Source of the DNA: Butyrivibrio sp. MC2021
GTDB lineage: Bacteria; Bacillota; Clostridia; Lachnospirales; Lachnospiraceae
Reading direction: 5' to 3'
Assembly (NCBI RefSeq): GCF_000621605.1
Contig: NZ_JHXX01000001.1
Coordinates: forward strand, 62,001 to 126,000
Length of the DNA stretch: 64,000 bases
The notes below the pieces were generated by a model. That model did not search any database. It was not told where the DNA came from and saw nothing but the letters and a program-made list of their open reading frames with translations. Made by a program: the position numbers and the translations under genes. Positions within the stretch are counted from its first letter, which is position 1. Each line of letters starts with the position of its first letter. Below are positions 7,763 through 17,524 of this stretch, piece after piece.

Positions 7763-10240
7763 ATGAGTAAAGGCAAACGTTTAAAACGTATGGAAGAAAG
7801 CCTTAACGGCGGAAAAATAAAGAAAAAAGACATGCTTGTGGGCACTTTCATTGGAAATGCCAGAGGCTTTGGCTTTGTACAGGTTGAGGGCCGTGAAGAG
7901 GACATCTATATTCCTGAGGAGTATGTGCATGGTGCTTTTCATTCCGATACTGTAGAAGTGGAGCTGCTTCCTGATTACGGCGGGAAAAGACAGGAAGGCA
8001 GGATCAGAAATATACTTGTAAGAGGCCTTGAAGAAGTTGTGGGAACCTACCAGGCAGAGAAGAATTTTGGCTTTGTGGTTCCTGATAATAACAAGCTTCA
8101 GGATGATATTTTTATACCCATCGAGCATCATGGCGCCGCTGTTACAGGCGATAAGGTTGTAGTTAAGCTCACCTATTATGGCAGCGCAGCTGAGAGGCGT
8201 AAGCCTGAGGGTAAAGTTCTGAGGGTTATCGGAAATATCAATGATCCCGGAGTGGACATTTTATCTATAGTTGAGAATTATGGTATTCCCAGTGAGTTTC
8301 CTGAGAAGGTCATCAATCAGGCCAACAGATGTCCTGATTTTATCAGTGAAGCTGATATGTACGGCAGAACTGATCTAAGGGATGTTCAGATGGTAACCAT
8401 AGACGGAGAGGATGCCAAGGATCTGGATGATGCGGTAAGCCTTCATATTGATGAACAGGGCTTTTATCATCTGGGAGTTCATATAGCGGATGTGACCAAC
8501 TATGTTCAGGAGAGTTCAGCCCTGGACAGAGAGGCTCTTAAGAGAGGCACCAGTGTTTATCTTGTGGACAGGGTTATTCCCATGCTACCCCACAGGCTTT
8601 CTAACGGTATCTGTTCCCTTAATCATGGAGAGGACAGACTGGCTCTCAGCTGCCTTATGAAGATTGATAAGAACGGCGCTGTTGTGGACCATGATATTGT
8701 GGAATCAGTTATCAATGTCAATGAAAGAATGTCTTATACCAGTGTTGCCAAGATCCTTCGTGATAAGGATGAGGAAGAGATAGAGAAGTACCGCGTTCTG
8801 GTGCCTATGTTTGAAGAAATGGCTGAGCTTTCCACGATACTTCGTAAAAAGCGTGAGGCCAAGGGTGCTATTGACTTTGACTTCGCTGAGACCAAGATCA
8901 TCCTTGATCCTGAGGGTAATCCGATAGATATCGTTCCTCATGAGAGAAATGTGGCAACCAAGCTTATCGAGGACTTTATGCTGGCGGCCAATGAGACCGT
9001 GGCTGAGCATTTTTACTATATGCAGAGTCCCTTTGTATATCGTGTTCATGAGCAGCCTGATCCTGAGAAGATTGCTTCTCTGGCGGCCTTTGTGAATAAT
9101 CTTGGTCATCATATCAGAACCAGGAAGGATGAGGGAGTAAGACCCAAAGAACTCCAGAAGCTCCTTAAGGGTATTGAAGGAACCAAGGAAGAAGCAGTTA
9201 TCAGCAGGATGACACTTCGAAGCATGATGCAGGCTAAGTACAGCACGGAATGTACAGGACACTTCGGTCTTGCATTTGATTTTTACTGCCACTTTACATC
9301 ACCTATAAGACGTTATCCTGATCTTCAGATCCACAGAATCATCAAGGATCACTTAAGGGGCAGAATGACAGAGGCCAAGGCTTCTCATTATGAAGAAATT
9401 CTGGATGAAGTGGCTAAGCACTCCTCTGAGACTGAGAGAAGAGCTGAAGAAGCTGAGAGAGAAACCGATAAACTCAAGAAGGCTCAGTATATGGAGAATC
9501 ATATCGGCGAGCGCTTTGAGGGTGTTGTGTCCGGTGTAACAGCCTGGGGACTTTTTGTGGAGCTTGATAATTCCTGTGAGGGAATGGTGAGAGCTGCGGA
9601 CATGAACGATGATTTTTATGTTTATGACGAGACTCATATGAAACTTGTTGGCGAGAGCACTCACAAGGAGTATACTCTTGGACAGAAGGTCTGGGTCAAG
9701 GTCACCGGAGCAGACAGGCTGACCAAATCCATTGATTTCAGGCTTATCAGCGATGAAGATTCGGATGATGAGGATGATTTTGACTATGACGGCTTTGAGG
9801 ATTACAGCAGAGTTCCTGCTGCAAGAAAGGTAGCCAATGAGAGAGCCAATAAGCTCAGAAAACTCAGGGATATTGCGGCTTCTGAATCCTCAGAGGAAGA
9901 GGTAGAAGAGCCTGTAGCCAAGAATCATAAAGACAAGGCAGAAAAGGCATCCAAGGATAAGAAAACTAAGGATAAGATTTCTAAGGATAAGGCTTCAAAG
10001 GAGAGAAAATCAGGCAGCAAGAAGAAGGAAGGTCGTCTTGTTGAGTTTGAAGGCGAGATGATCGACCTCAGCGAATATGAGCCTGATTCCAAGACCGGCA
10101 AGTTCAGAAAAAAGAAGTCTTCCAAGTCCGGCGACGAAAAGAAGAGTACCCGCAAGGTGTACAAGGTTCATAAGTATAAGAAATCTGCCACCAGCAAGGC
10201 CGCCAGAAGCGCTCAGGGCAAGGGCAGAAAGAGAAAATAA
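7763..10240 (+). CDS. rnr: Ribonuclease R
   Basis: An 825-residue 3'-5' exoribonuclease that degrades structured RNA and, with tmRNA-SmpB, non-stop mRNA. Two N-terminal cold-shock/OB segments (~25-150), the RNB catalytic domain with the acidic motif DGEDAKDLDDAV near 211-224, and a C-terminal S1 domain (~585-660, GVVSGVTAWGLFVEL). The tail beyond ~690 is extremely rich in Lys, Ser, Asp and Glu, with repeated SKDK-like units, longer than in most homologues. It precedes smpB by 18 nt, matching their joint function. Confidence 0.95.
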   Translation: MSKGKRLKRMEESLNGGKIKKKDMLVGTFIGNARGFGFVQVEGREEDIYIPEEYVHGAFHSDTVEVELLPDYGGKRQEGRIRNILVRGLEEVVGTYQAEKNFGFVVPDNNKLQDDIFIPIEHHGAAVTGDKVVVKLTYYGSAAERRKPEGKVLRVIGNINDPGVDILSIVENYGIPSEFPEKVINQANRCPDFISEADMYGRTDLRDVQMVTIDGEDAKDLDDAVSLHIDEQGFYHLGVHIADVTNYVQESSALDREALKRGTSVYLVDRVIPMLPHRLSNGICSLNHGEDRLALSCLMKIDKNGAVVDHDIVESVINVNERMSYTSVAKILRDKDEEEIEKYRVLVPMFEEMAELSTILRKKREAKGAIDFDFAETKIILDPEGNPIDIVPHERNVATKLIEDFMLAANETVAEHFYYMQSPFVYRVHEQPDPEKIASLAAFVNNLGHHIRTRKDEGVRPKELQKLLKGIEGTKEEAVISRMTLRSMMQAKYSTECTGHFGLAFDFYCHFTSPIRRYPDLQIHRIIKDHLRGRMTEAKASHYEEILDEVAKHSSETERRAEEAERETDKLKKAQYMENHIGERFEGVVSGVTAWGLFVELDNSCEGMVRAADMNDDFYVYDETHMKLVGESTHKEYTLGQKVWVKVTGADRLTKSIDFRLISDEDSDDEDDFDYDGFEDYSRVPAARKVANERANKLRKLRDIAASESSEEEVEEPVAKNHKDKAEKASKDKKTKDKISKDKASKERKSGSKKKEGRLVEFEGEMIDLSEYEPDSKTGKFRKKKSSKSGDEKKSTRKVYKVHKYKKSATSKAARSAQGKGRKRK

Positions 10241-10258
10241 AGAAGTCAGGTAACAGAA

Positions 10259-10726
10259 ATGGCAGAAGATAAGGCAAGAAAGCTGATAGCCAATAATAAA
10301 AAGGCTTATCACGACTATTTTATCGAAGAGAAATACGAGGCTGGAATTGAGCTGTTTGGCACTGAGGTTAAGTCTATGCGCCAGGGTAAATGCAGTATCA
10401 AGGAGTCCTGGATCAGCATCGACAAGGGAGAGGCCTTTATCATGGGCATGAATATCAGTCCCTATGAAAAAGGCAATATTTTCAACAAGGATCCTTTGCG
10501 TGTTAAAAAGCTCCTTCTTCATAAGGCTGAGATCAGGAAGCTGGATCAGCAGAAGATGGTTCAGGGCTACACACTGGTTCCTCTTGAAGTATATTTCAAA
10601 AACGGCAGAGTTAAAGTGGAGATCGGTGTTGCACGTGGTAAAAAGCTCTATGACAAGCGTGCTGATATGGCCAAGAAGGACCAGCAGAGAGAGGCTCTCA
10701 GAGATTACAAGGTTAGTTTGAGATAA
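10259..10726 (+). CDS. smpB: SsrA-binding protein SmpB
   Basis: A 155-residue OB-fold protein that binds tmRNA and brings it to stalled ribosomes. Typical features: N-terminal [29 protein letters not shown], and a C-terminal basic tail with GKKLYDKR and DYK that becomes helical in the decoding centre. Length is standard. It sits 18 nt after rnr and directly upstream of ssrA, its RNA partner. Confidence 0.97.
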   Translation: MAEDKARKLIANNKKAYHDYFIEEKYEAGIELFGTEVKSMRQGKCSIKESWISIDKGEAFIMGMNISPYEKGNIFNKDPLRVKKLLLHKAEIRKLDQQKMVQGYTLVPLEVYFKNGRVKVEIGVARGKKLYDKRADMAKKDQQREALRDYKVSLR

Positions 10727-10749
10727 TGAAAAACTAAACCTGAAGTATA

Positions 10750-10778
10750 TTGAAATTTGCTCACTTAGGTTATATACT
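10750..10778 (+). promoter_or_regulatory. Promoter of ssrA
   Basis: TTGAAA (10750-10755), a 17-nt spacer and TATACT (10773-10778), about 24 nt before the mature tmRNA 5' end. A strong sigma-A type promoter. Confidence 0.8.
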
Positions 10779-10788
10779 AAGTGAGCAA
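10757..10788. promoter_or_regulatory. Perfect 12-bp palindrome overlapping the ssrA -10 region
   Basis: TTGCTCACTTAG (10757-10768) and its exact complement (10777-10788) flank an 8-nt centre containing most of the -10 element. No T run follows (next bases are TAAAAC), so it is a poor terminator for smpB; position suggests an operator or a cruciform-forming site. Confidence 0.6.
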
Positions 10789-10801
10789 TAAAACTTAATA
10801 A

Positions 10802-11154
10802 GGGTTAGTAAAGGTTTCGACAGGGATTTTGAAGCTGGAGAAGCTATCCGCAGGACGGTGCGTCAAACCTCAAATTAAAATTAAACGCTAACGATAATTT
10901 AGCATTTGCTGCCTAATGGCGGCTCGTCGACCTGAGTACACCTACATATTCAGCAATCGGCGTCAAAACTTGTAGGAAACGACATGGCTTAAGCTTTGCG
11001 GCTATGGTCGTATCATGAAGCTACTGATCTGTGTTGGTTGTTAATTTCCGGGGCAGTGAGGGAACAGGGGCTTAGAACCTCAGAATAATTAACTATGATA
11101 GTAGAAGGACAGGGGATGAATTTTTGGACGCGGGTTCGACTCCCGCCTAATCCA
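10802..11154 (+). ncRNA. ssrA: Transfer-messenger RNA (tmRNA)
   Basis: A one-piece tmRNA of ~353 nt. The ends pair as GGGTTAG (10802-10808) with CTAATCC (11147-11153), giving the G3-U70 wobble needed for alanylation, and A73 follows at 11154. The T arm is GCGGG (11130-11134), loop TTCGACT, CCCGC (11142-11146), and the 5' part has the conserved GGTTTCGACAGGG. The tag frame ends in ANDNLAFAA and TAA (tag codons to 10913, stop 10914-10916); the exact resume codon (Lys at 10878 or Asn at 10884) is uncertain. The genome has GCA, not CCA, after A73, so the 3' CCA must be added enzymatically. Confidence 0.95.
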
Positions 11155-11156
11155 GC

Positions 11157-11190
11157 AGCGCTCAATCGCATGGTTGGGCGCTTTTTGTTT
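11157..11190 (+). terminator. Terminator of ssrA
   Basis: 9-bp stem (11157-11165 with 11174-11182, one G-T pair), 8-nt loop, then TTTTTGTTT. Confidence 0.85.
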
Positions 11191-11199
11191 ATAACGAGT

Positions 11200-11214
11200 C
11201 ATGACTGTGTCATG
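11200..11214. promoter_or_regulatory. Short palindrome upstream of proB
   Basis: CATGAC (11200-11205), 3-nt spacer, GTCATG (11209-11214), about 90 nt before proB. Possible operator; could also be chance. Confidence 0.25.
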
Positions 11215-11302
11215 TTAACTGTTAAATGGTCTTGCTAAAAGTAATAATCTGTTTTAAACTTTAATAATGCAGTTTATTAGATTAAAGTGAGAAAGTGAGC
11301 TT

Positions 11303-12112
11303 GTGAAGAATATGAGCGTCAGCAAAAAGAGAATTGTTGTTAAGGTAGGAACATCCACTATAACCAATGACAGTGGAAATATTGATATCAGAGCAATTGA
11401 TCATTTATGCAGGGCTATAGCCGGAGTGGAGAACAAGGGTTATGATCTTGTGCTGGTTTCCTCAGGAGCCATTGCTGTGGGAGCCAACAAGATGAGACTT
11501 CCCCAGAAACCCCAGGAGATCAAGCTCAAGCAGGCTGCCGCAGCTGTGGGACAGACAGAGCTGATGCACCTGTATGACAAGCTTTTCGGAGAGTATAACA
11601 GAATGGTTGGTCAGATCCTTCTTGATAATGAGGATTTATCTGATCCTGCCAGAAGCGAGAACCTGAAAAATACCTTTGATGCGCTTTTGGAGAATCATAT
11701 CATTCCAATTGTTAATGAGAACGACTCTGTAAGCCATACTGAGATCGAATCCGAGACCAAGCTCTTTTCTGATAATGATATGTTGTCTGCCTTGGTGGCG
11801 GTATTCTGCAATGCGAGTAAACTGATTATTTTCTCTGATATAGATGGACTCTATGATGGCAATCCCAACCAGGATCCCAATGCGAAGCTTATCAGTAGGG
11901 TAGAGGAGATTACAGATGAACTCAGGTCGGTGGCTTCAGGCTCCGGATCCAACAGAGGAACCGGCGGTATGATAACCAAGCTTCAGGCCGCAGAGCTTGC
12001 CACAAATCACGGCATAGATGTGCTTATAACCAATGGCAAGAATCCTGAGAAATTATATGACATCATAGAAAAGAAAAAAGTCGGAACATTATTTGTTGCC
12101 AGAAAAAACTAA
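11303..12112 (+). CDS. proB: Glutamate 5-kinase
   Basis: Phosphorylates glutamate to gamma-glutamyl phosphate, the first step of proline synthesis. Amino-acid-kinase motifs: VKVGTSTI, SSGAIAVG, VNENDSVS, FSDNDMLSA, FSDIDGLYDGNP and GTGGMITKLQAA. At 269 residues it is the kinase domain only; the C-terminal PUA domain of the enterobacterial enzyme is absent. The start is uncertain: GTG 11303 or ATG 11312, neither with a strong ribosome site. Its partner proA is not adjacent but lies at 49438-50679. Confidence 0.93.
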   Translation: MKNMSVSKKRIVVKVGTSTITNDSGNIDIRAIDHLCRAIAGVENKGYDLVLVSSGAIAVGANKMRLPQKPQEIKLKQAAAAVGQTELMHLYDKLFGEYNRMVGQILLDNEDLSDPARSENLKNTFDALLENHIIPIVNENDSVSHTEIESETKLFSDNDMLSALVAVFCNASKLIIFSDIDGLYDGNPNQDPNAKLISRVEEITDELRSVASGSGSNRGTGGMITKLQAAELATNHGIDVLITNGKNPEKLYDIIEKKKVGTLFVARKN

Positions 12113-12125
12113 TCATAAAAGAAAA

Positions 12126-12164
12126 GGATGAATACATCGGTCTGATGTATTCATCCAATTTTTT
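12126..12164. terminator. Bidirectional terminator between proB and the convergent unknown gene
   Basis: Perfect 13-bp stem (12126-12138 with 12144-12156), 5-nt loop, T run on the + strand (12159-12164) and an A-rich flank (12122-12125) that reads as T on the - strand. Confidence 0.85.
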
Positions 12165-12753
12165 AATTGAAAATATTTACGTCTTCTTTTTTCTCGTGAT
12201 ACTTATCATAGATCTGTGAGAGATAAGTCTTAACGATCTGGATATTGGCCATCTTGCGAAGGTCTGCATTGCCCATAAGTACGGCAATTTCATCTGCCAG
12301 AAGGAGCATGTTGTAGATCTTGAGCTTGAACTGATCTCTTGTGAGCTCCTCGATGTTGATTTCCATAAGAGGTGAGCCCAGCTTCATGGTAACATTCTCA
12401 TCGGCGATGCCTGTCATGGCAATGTGTGTGTTGGCATCATAGTTAACGTAGATAATGAGCTTTTCCTTCTCGTGCTTCTTGAGAGTGATAGGAGTCTGGT
12501 GTGATGTCTCCATCCATTCATAAAGATCTGCCTCATCGGGGTTCATAAGGTACTTGGTAAGCTCTTCCTTATTCTTCTCGATGTACTGCATGTATTTGCT
12601 GGCGTTGGGGCCTGTGTAGGTCATCTCAACCTTGATGCCGTGCTCTGTCTTGACAAGACGGCACTTCTCGGCAACTTCTCTGATCTTTAAAGAAGTCTCT
12701 GTATTCCCGATCATCTTAAAAAGACCGGTATCTAATTCCTGTGTGAATTCCAT
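12163..12753 (-). CDS. Conserved-looking protein of unknown function
   Basis: A 196-residue soluble, acidic protein that I do not recognise. No membrane segment, signal peptide or Cys motif is present. The first half contains charged helices; the middle has alternating hydrophobic strands (KLIIYVNYDANTHIAMTG) and the end is a helical stretch with many Lys and Asp. Coding is supported by a consensus AAGGAGG 3 nt before the ATG, codon use like its neighbours, and the shared terminator at its 3' end. It is transcribed divergently from ftsK. Function is not inferable from context. Confidence 0.65.
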   Translation of the reverse strand: MEFTQELDTGLFKMIGNTETSLKIREVAEKCRLVKTEHGIKVEMTYTGPNASKYMQYIEKNKEELTKYLMNPDEADLYEWMETSHQTPITLKKHEKEKLIIYVNYDANTHIAMTGIADENVTMKLGSPLMEINIEELTRDQFKLKIYNMLLLADEIAVLMGNADLRKMANIQIVKTYLSQIYDKYHEKKEDVNIFN

Positions 12754-12817
12754 TTTGCCTCCTTAATATAATAAACATGAAATGTTATATATCGAAAACT
12801 GTTTCAAAATCAGTTGA

Positions 12818-12853
12818 TAGTATAGCATAAAGGGGGCAAAAATGATATACTAT
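12818..12853. promoter_or_regulatory. Inverted repeat and putative - strand promoter in the divergent ftsK region
   Basis: ATAGTAT (12818-12824) and ATACTAT (12847-12853) form a spaced 7-bp inverted repeat. On the - strand the left half includes an extended -10, TG-C-TATACT (12820-12828), suited to the unknown gene. No clear + strand promoter for ftsK was identified. Confidence 0.35.
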
Positions 12854-12909
12854 ATTGAGTTTTGGATAGCATTTTTAAGTAAAAAATAAGTTTTGTTAAC
12901 GGGGAAAAC

Positions 12910-15786
12910 ATGGCTTCAAATAGTAATAAAAGGGGTACCAAACCACGCAAAAGATCTTCATCATCAGGGAGGACTTCAAGGGCTAAGGCCGAGAGAGCAA
13001 GAATGGTGGATGAAGAATTCGATTATTCTTTAAAGAGCGAGATCATTACTATTGCGATGATCGCGCTTACTATTTTTCTGTTTTTATGCAATTTCAGAAT
13101 CTGCGGCAAATTCGGCAATTTCCTAAGTGATATTTTATTCGGACTTTTTGGATTCACGGCTTATGCAGCACCGCTTGTGGCGCTGGGAGGCGTGCTTATC
13201 GGCATTGCCAATTTTGGATCCAGTGCTTCCGTCAGGAAAATAGCTTCCGGTGTTATTCTGTTCTTCTTGATAGGAATCATACTGGAACTCTTGACCGGCA
13301 GACCACAGAATGCTGAGAGCTACGATATCGCCGGTATTTACGGTGCTGCCAGAATGGCACACAACGGAGGAGGCTTTTTCTCCGGATCCCTGGCATATTT
13401 CTGTTACAAGTATCTTTCTCTGGCTGGAAGCCTTCTTCTGATTTTCCTGCTGGGTGTTGCCAGCCTTGTGGTGTTTACACAGCATTCCTTTGTGGGAGGA
13501 ATCAAGAAACACGGAAGACGCATCATTGACAGAACAAGAGAAGAGGCTGATAACTACCGCGATTTTGCCCAGCGTCACAGAGAGAAGATGGAGGAGAGAC
13601 GTGCTCAGATAGAAGAGGAGAGGCGCCTTGCCATCGAGCAGAAAGAGGATGAGAAGATCCTCCGCATGGAGAAGAAAGTCAGCGGAGTTATGATCGATAC
13701 AGCTCTTGATAAAGAAGACAAGGAAGATTTCGAGGATGATGAGTTCGAGAAATGGGAAAAGGAAAGAGCTTCCAAGTCCTCTGATAAGACTAAGAGCGTA
13801 TTTATTCCTGATGAGGAGATCCACGATGATATACACGAGATAGTGCTTAATAAGGGCATTGAAACAGATGTTGAGCCTGACGGACAGAGAGTACTTCGTA
13901 CCGGGCCGGTTATTCACGGCATTGGCTATGATGACGACTACGCTGATGACACTGAGGATGATGAGACAGCAGATGAGGTCTTTGATGACTTCGAAGAGCC
14001 TCAGGAAGTACCGTCTAAGCCCCAGATCAAGGCAGTAAAGCCTGTAGCATCCCTTAAGACTGATTTTGAACAGGATATTCTTCCTGATGTTCCGATCCAT
14101 GCTGAGGATATCGGTAACGGCATGAACGGAGATTATGTGATCCACGCTCAGGACCACATTTCAAGGAATCCCAATGCATCCTCCAAGATAGACGGAAGTG
14201 CACCTTCTTCCGCAACCCAGACAGCTCTTGCGGGAACCGCTGGGCCTCATACCACCAGCCCCGGAATGGAAGCGGAGATTGAGGAGCACAAGAGGAAGAT
14301 TCCCAAGAAATATGTATTCCCGCCCATTTCTCTTCTCGAGAAGGGCACCAAGAATAAAAATTCTGACTCAGCAAGACAGCTCAAAGAAACAGCTCTGAAG
14401 CTCCAGGAGACCCTGAAGACCTTCGGTGTCAATGTTACAGTGACAGACATCAGTCAGGGACCTGCTGTTACAAGATTTGAACTTCAGCCTGAGGCCGGTG
14501 TCAGAGTCAACAAGATCGTGGGTCTGGCAGATGATATCAAGATGAACCTTGCAGCCAAGGATATTCGTATCGAGGCACCTATTCCCGGCAAGGCCGCCGT
14601 TGGAATCGAGGTTCCCAACAAGGAAAATACTGCAGTTGCCTTCAGAGACCTTATAGAATCACCGGAATTCAAAAACTTCGATTCAAGGCTTGCATTTGCA
14701 GTAGGCAAGGATATTGCGGGGAAGACCGTTGTTACAGATATTGCCAAGATGCCCCACCTGCTTATTGCCGGTGCCACAGGTTCCGGTAAATCTGTTTGTA
14801 TCAACACTATCATCATGAGCCTTATCTACAAGGCCAAGCCTGAAGAGGTTCAGATGATCATGATTGATCCTAAGATTGTAGAGCTTTCTGTATATAACGG
14901 AATCCCTCATCTTATGATTCCTGTTGTGACAGATCCCAAGAAGGCTGCTGCAGCGCTGAACTGGGCTGTTGCCGAGATGACCAACAGATATAAGAAATTC
15001 GCAGATTGCGGCGTAAGAGATCTTAAGGGCTATAACAAGATAGCTGAGAGCAGTGATGATCCCAATATGACTGTTCTTCCTCAGATTGTTGTCATTGTTG
15101 ACGAGTTGGCGGATCTTATGATGGTATCAGCCAATGAAGTTGAGGATGCTATCTGCAGACTTACCCAGCTGGCAAGAGCAGCGGGCATCCATCTTATCAT
15201 TGCTACCCAGAGACCTTCAGTTGACGTTATTACAGGTCTTATTAAGGCCAATATGCCAAGCCGTGTTGCTTTTGCGGTTTCCAGCGGTGTTGATTCAAGA
15301 ACAATTCTCGATATCAATGGAGCTGAGAAGCTTCTCGGTAAGGGTGATATGCTCTTTTACCCACAGGGTTATACCAAACCTGCCCGTGTACAGGGCGCTT
15401 TTGTTTCAGATAAAGAGGTTCAGGCAGTCACTGATTTCCTTAGAAATCAGAAACTTGATGTCTCCTATGGTGAGGACGTTGAAAAGCAGATCAACAGTAT
15501 GCAGATCTCATCCGGATCTTCCTCCTCATCCTCTCAGGATTCAGGCTCAGAGCTTGACGAATATTTCGTTCAGGCAGCAAATATAATCATTGAAAAAGAC
15601 AAGGCTTCAATCGGAATGCTTCAGAGAGTCTTCAAGATTGGCTTTAACAGAGCGGCGAGAATCATGGATCAGCTCTGTGAGGCCGGAGTCGTGGGGGACG
15701 AGGAAGGTACCAAGCCAAGGAAGATTCTTATGACTAAGGCAGAATTCGATGCTTATATGAATGGCACTGAGTCAGATGTAGTTTAA
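12910..15786 (+). CDS. ftsK: DNA translocase FtsK/SpoIIIE
   Basis: A 958-residue ATP-driven DNA pump that moves chromosome ends through the septum. A basic N-terminus is followed by about four membrane helices (~45-195), an acidic linker (~200-460), then the motor: Walker A GATGSGKS at 621-628, Walker [13 protein letters not shown] near 725, [14 protein letters not shown], and a C-terminal winged-helix gamma domain (~880-950) that reads KOPS-like polarity sequences. A Ser-rich linker ([10 protein letters not shown]) precedes the gamma domain. In a clostridial context this could be the sporulation-type SpoIIIE; the family cannot be split further by eye. Confidence 0.93.
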   Translation: MASNSNKRGTKPRKRSSSSGRTSRAKAERARMVDEEFDYSLKSEIITIAMIALTIFLFLCNFRICGKFGNFLSDILFGLFGFTAYAAPLVALGGVLIGIANFGSSASVRKIASGVILFFLIGIILELLTGRPQNAESYDIAGIYGAARMAHNGGGFFSGSLAYFCYKYLSLAGSLLLIFLLGVASLVVFTQHSFVGGIKKHGRRIIDRTREEADNYRDFAQRHREKMEERRAQIEEERRLAIEQKEDEKILRMEKKVSGVMIDTALDKEDKEDFEDDEFEKWEKERASKSSDKTKSVFIPDEEIHDDIHEIVLNKGIETDVEPDGQRVLRTGPVIHGIGYDDDYADDTEDDETADEVFDDFEEPQEVPSKPQIKAVKPVASLKTDFEQDILPDVPIHAEDIGNGMNGDYVIHAQDHISRNPNASSKIDGSAPSSATQTALAGTAGPHTTSPGMEAEIEEHKRKIPKKYVFPPISLLEKGTKNKNSDSARQLKETALKLQETLKTFGVNVTVTDISQGPAVTRFELQPEAGVRVNKIVGLADDIKMNLAAKDIRIEAPIPGKAAVGIEVPNKENTAVAFRDLIESPEFKNFDSRLAFAVGKDIAGKTVVTDIAKMPHLLIAGATGSGKSVCINTIIMSLIYKAKPEEVQMIMIDPKIVELSVYNGIPHLMIPVVTDPKKAAAALNWAVAEMTNRYKKFADCGVRDLKGYNKIAESSDDPNMTVLPQIVVIVDELADLMMVSANEVEDAICRLTQLARAAGIHLIIATQRPSVDVITGLIKANMPSRVAFAVSSGVDSRTILDINGAEKLLGKGDMLFYPQGYTKPARVQGAFVSDKEVQAVTDFLRNQKLDVSYGEDVEKQINSMQISSGSSSSSSQDSGSELDEYFVQAANIIIEKDKASIGMLQRVFKIGFNRAARIMDQLCEAGVVGDEEGTKPRKILMTKAEFDAYMNGTESDVV

Positions 15787-15836
15787 ATTTTTGGGAGAGT
15801 AAAAGCGGCTTACTGGCTGCGGAAATGGAGAGACCT

Positions 15837-17513
15837 ATGGCTGTAAAAAGTGATATCGAGATCGCTCAGGAAGCGAAAATGCTGCACATCAGAGATGTTG
15901 CCGCAAAGGTTGGAATCGTTGAGGATGACCTTGAGTATTATGGCAGGTATAAGGCCAAACTTACAGAAGAATACCTTGCTAAAGCTGAAGGCAGTAAGAA
16001 AGGCAAGCTGATTCTTGTTACTGCAATTAACCCCACTCCCGCGGGAGAAGGAAAAACTACCACCAGTATAGGACTGGGAGATGCCATGAACAGACTTGGT
16101 TATAAGACTGTTCTTGCTCTCAGAGAGCCATCTCTGGGACCTTGTTTTGGAATTAAGGGAGGTGCCTGCGGCGGCGGATATGCCCAGGTTGTTCCCATGG
16201 AAGATATCAATCTTCATTTTACAGGTGATTTTCACGCTATCACTTCAGCTACTAACTTACTGGCTGCTCTTTTGGACAATCATATCCAGCAGGGAAATGA
16301 GTTGGAAATTGATACAAGACAGGTTATCTGGAAGAGAGCTGAGGATATGAATGACAGAGCTCTCAGAAATATCGTTGTAGGTCTTGGAGCCAAGGCTGAC
16401 GGTGTTCCCAGAGAGGACCATTTTGTTATTACTGTAGCAACAGAGACCATGGCTATCTTATGTCTCGCCAAGGATATGAAGGATCTCAAGGAGAGACTTG
16501 GTAAGATTATCGTAGCTTATACAAGAGACGGAAAGCCTGTTACAGCCAAGGATCTTAACGCTGTTGGAGCTATGGCGGCTCTTCTCAAGGACGCCATCAA
16601 GCCCAATCTTGTTCAGACTCTTGAGAACAACCCTGTTCTTATTCACGGCGGTCCTTTTGCCAATATTGCCCATGGCTGCAACTCAGTCAGAGCAACCAGG
16701 CTTGCCATGGGAATGGGTGACTATTGTGTTACTGAGGCCGGCTTCGGTGCAGACCTTGGTGCAGAGAAGTTCTTTGATATCAAATGCAGAATGGCAGGAC
16801 TTAAGCCTGACGCAGTTGTTCTTGTGGCTACCATCAGAGCTCTTAAATATAACGGCGGTGTGCCTAAGAATGATCTTGGAACCGAGAATCTTGATGCTCT
16901 CAAGAAGGGTATCGTCAACCTTGAGAAGCACATTGAAAATATTCAGAAATACGGTGTTCCCGTTGTGGTTACACTTAACTCCTTCCTTACAGATACAGAG
17001 GCAGAAACTGAGTATGTAAGACAGTTCTGCGAAGAGAGAGACTGCAAGTTCGCACTTTCCGAAGTATGGGCTAAGGGCGGCGAAGGCGGAGAAGCCCTTG
17101 CAAAAGAGGTTATCGCAACCCTTGAGACCAAGGAGAGCCATTTTGCTCCTATCTATCCCGATGATCTTTCTCTTAAGGATAAGATCACCACAGTTGCCAA
17201 GGAGATTTATGGTGCTGACGGCGTTCAGTTCGCAGGATCAGCTATTAAGCAGTTGGCCAAGATAGAAGAGATGGGCTTTGGCAATCTTCCTGTATGTATG
17301 GCCAAGACCCAGTACTCACTTTCTGATGATCCCACACTTCTTGGAAGACCAAGAGATTATAATATTCAGGTTCGTGAGGTTTATGTTTCTGCAGGTGCAG
17401 GCTTTGTAGTTGCACTTACAGGCGCCATTATGACTATGCCCGGACTTCCGAAGACACCTGCCGCATTCGGAATTGACGTAAATGATGAAGGCAAAATAAC
17501 AGGTTTGTTCTAA
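15837..17513 (+). CDS. fhs: Formate-tetrahydrofolate ligase
   Basis: ATP-dependent enzyme making 10-formyl-THF from formate and THF. Seen: nucleotide loop [25 protein letters not shown] and GDFHAITSA, all signature motifs. The start at 15837 gives 558 residues, the usual length, and has GGAGAG 4 nt upstream; an ATG at 15825 in the same frame has no good site. It lies 11 nt before folD, making a one-carbon operon. Confidence 0.96.
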   Translation: MAVKSDIEIAQEAKMLHIRDVAAKVGIVEDDLEYYGRYKAKLTEEYLAKAEGSKKGKLILVTAINPTPAGEGKTTTSIGLGDAMNRLGYKTVLALREPSLGPCFGIKGGACGGGYAQVVPMEDINLHFTGDFHAITSATNLLAALLDNHIQQGNELEIDTRQVIWKRAEDMNDRALRNIVVGLGAKADGVPREDHFVITVATETMAILCLAKDMKDLKERLGKIIVAYTRDGKPVTAKDLNAVGAMAALLKDAIKPNLVQTLENNPVLIHGGPFANIAHGCNSVRATRLAMGMGDYCVTEAGFGADLGAEKFFDIKCRMAGLKPDAVVLVATIRALKYNGGVPKNDLGTENLDALKKGIVNLEKHIENIQKYGVPVVVTLNSFLTDTEAETEYVRQFCEERDCKFALSEVWAKGGEGGEALAKEVIATLETKESHFAPIYPDDLSLKDKITTVAKEIYGADGVQFAGSAIKQLAKIEEMGFGNLPVCMAKTQYSLSDDPTLLGRPRDYNIQVREVYVSAGAGFVVALTGAIMTMPGLPKTPAAFGIDVNDEGKITGLF

Positions 17514-17524
17514 ATGGAGGAAAA

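Noticed and set aside
13135..14157. Long open frame (340 codons) on the - strand inside ftsK
   Set aside because: It lies fully antisense to a well-supported gene, has no ribosome site and its composition mirrors the codon bias of ftsK.
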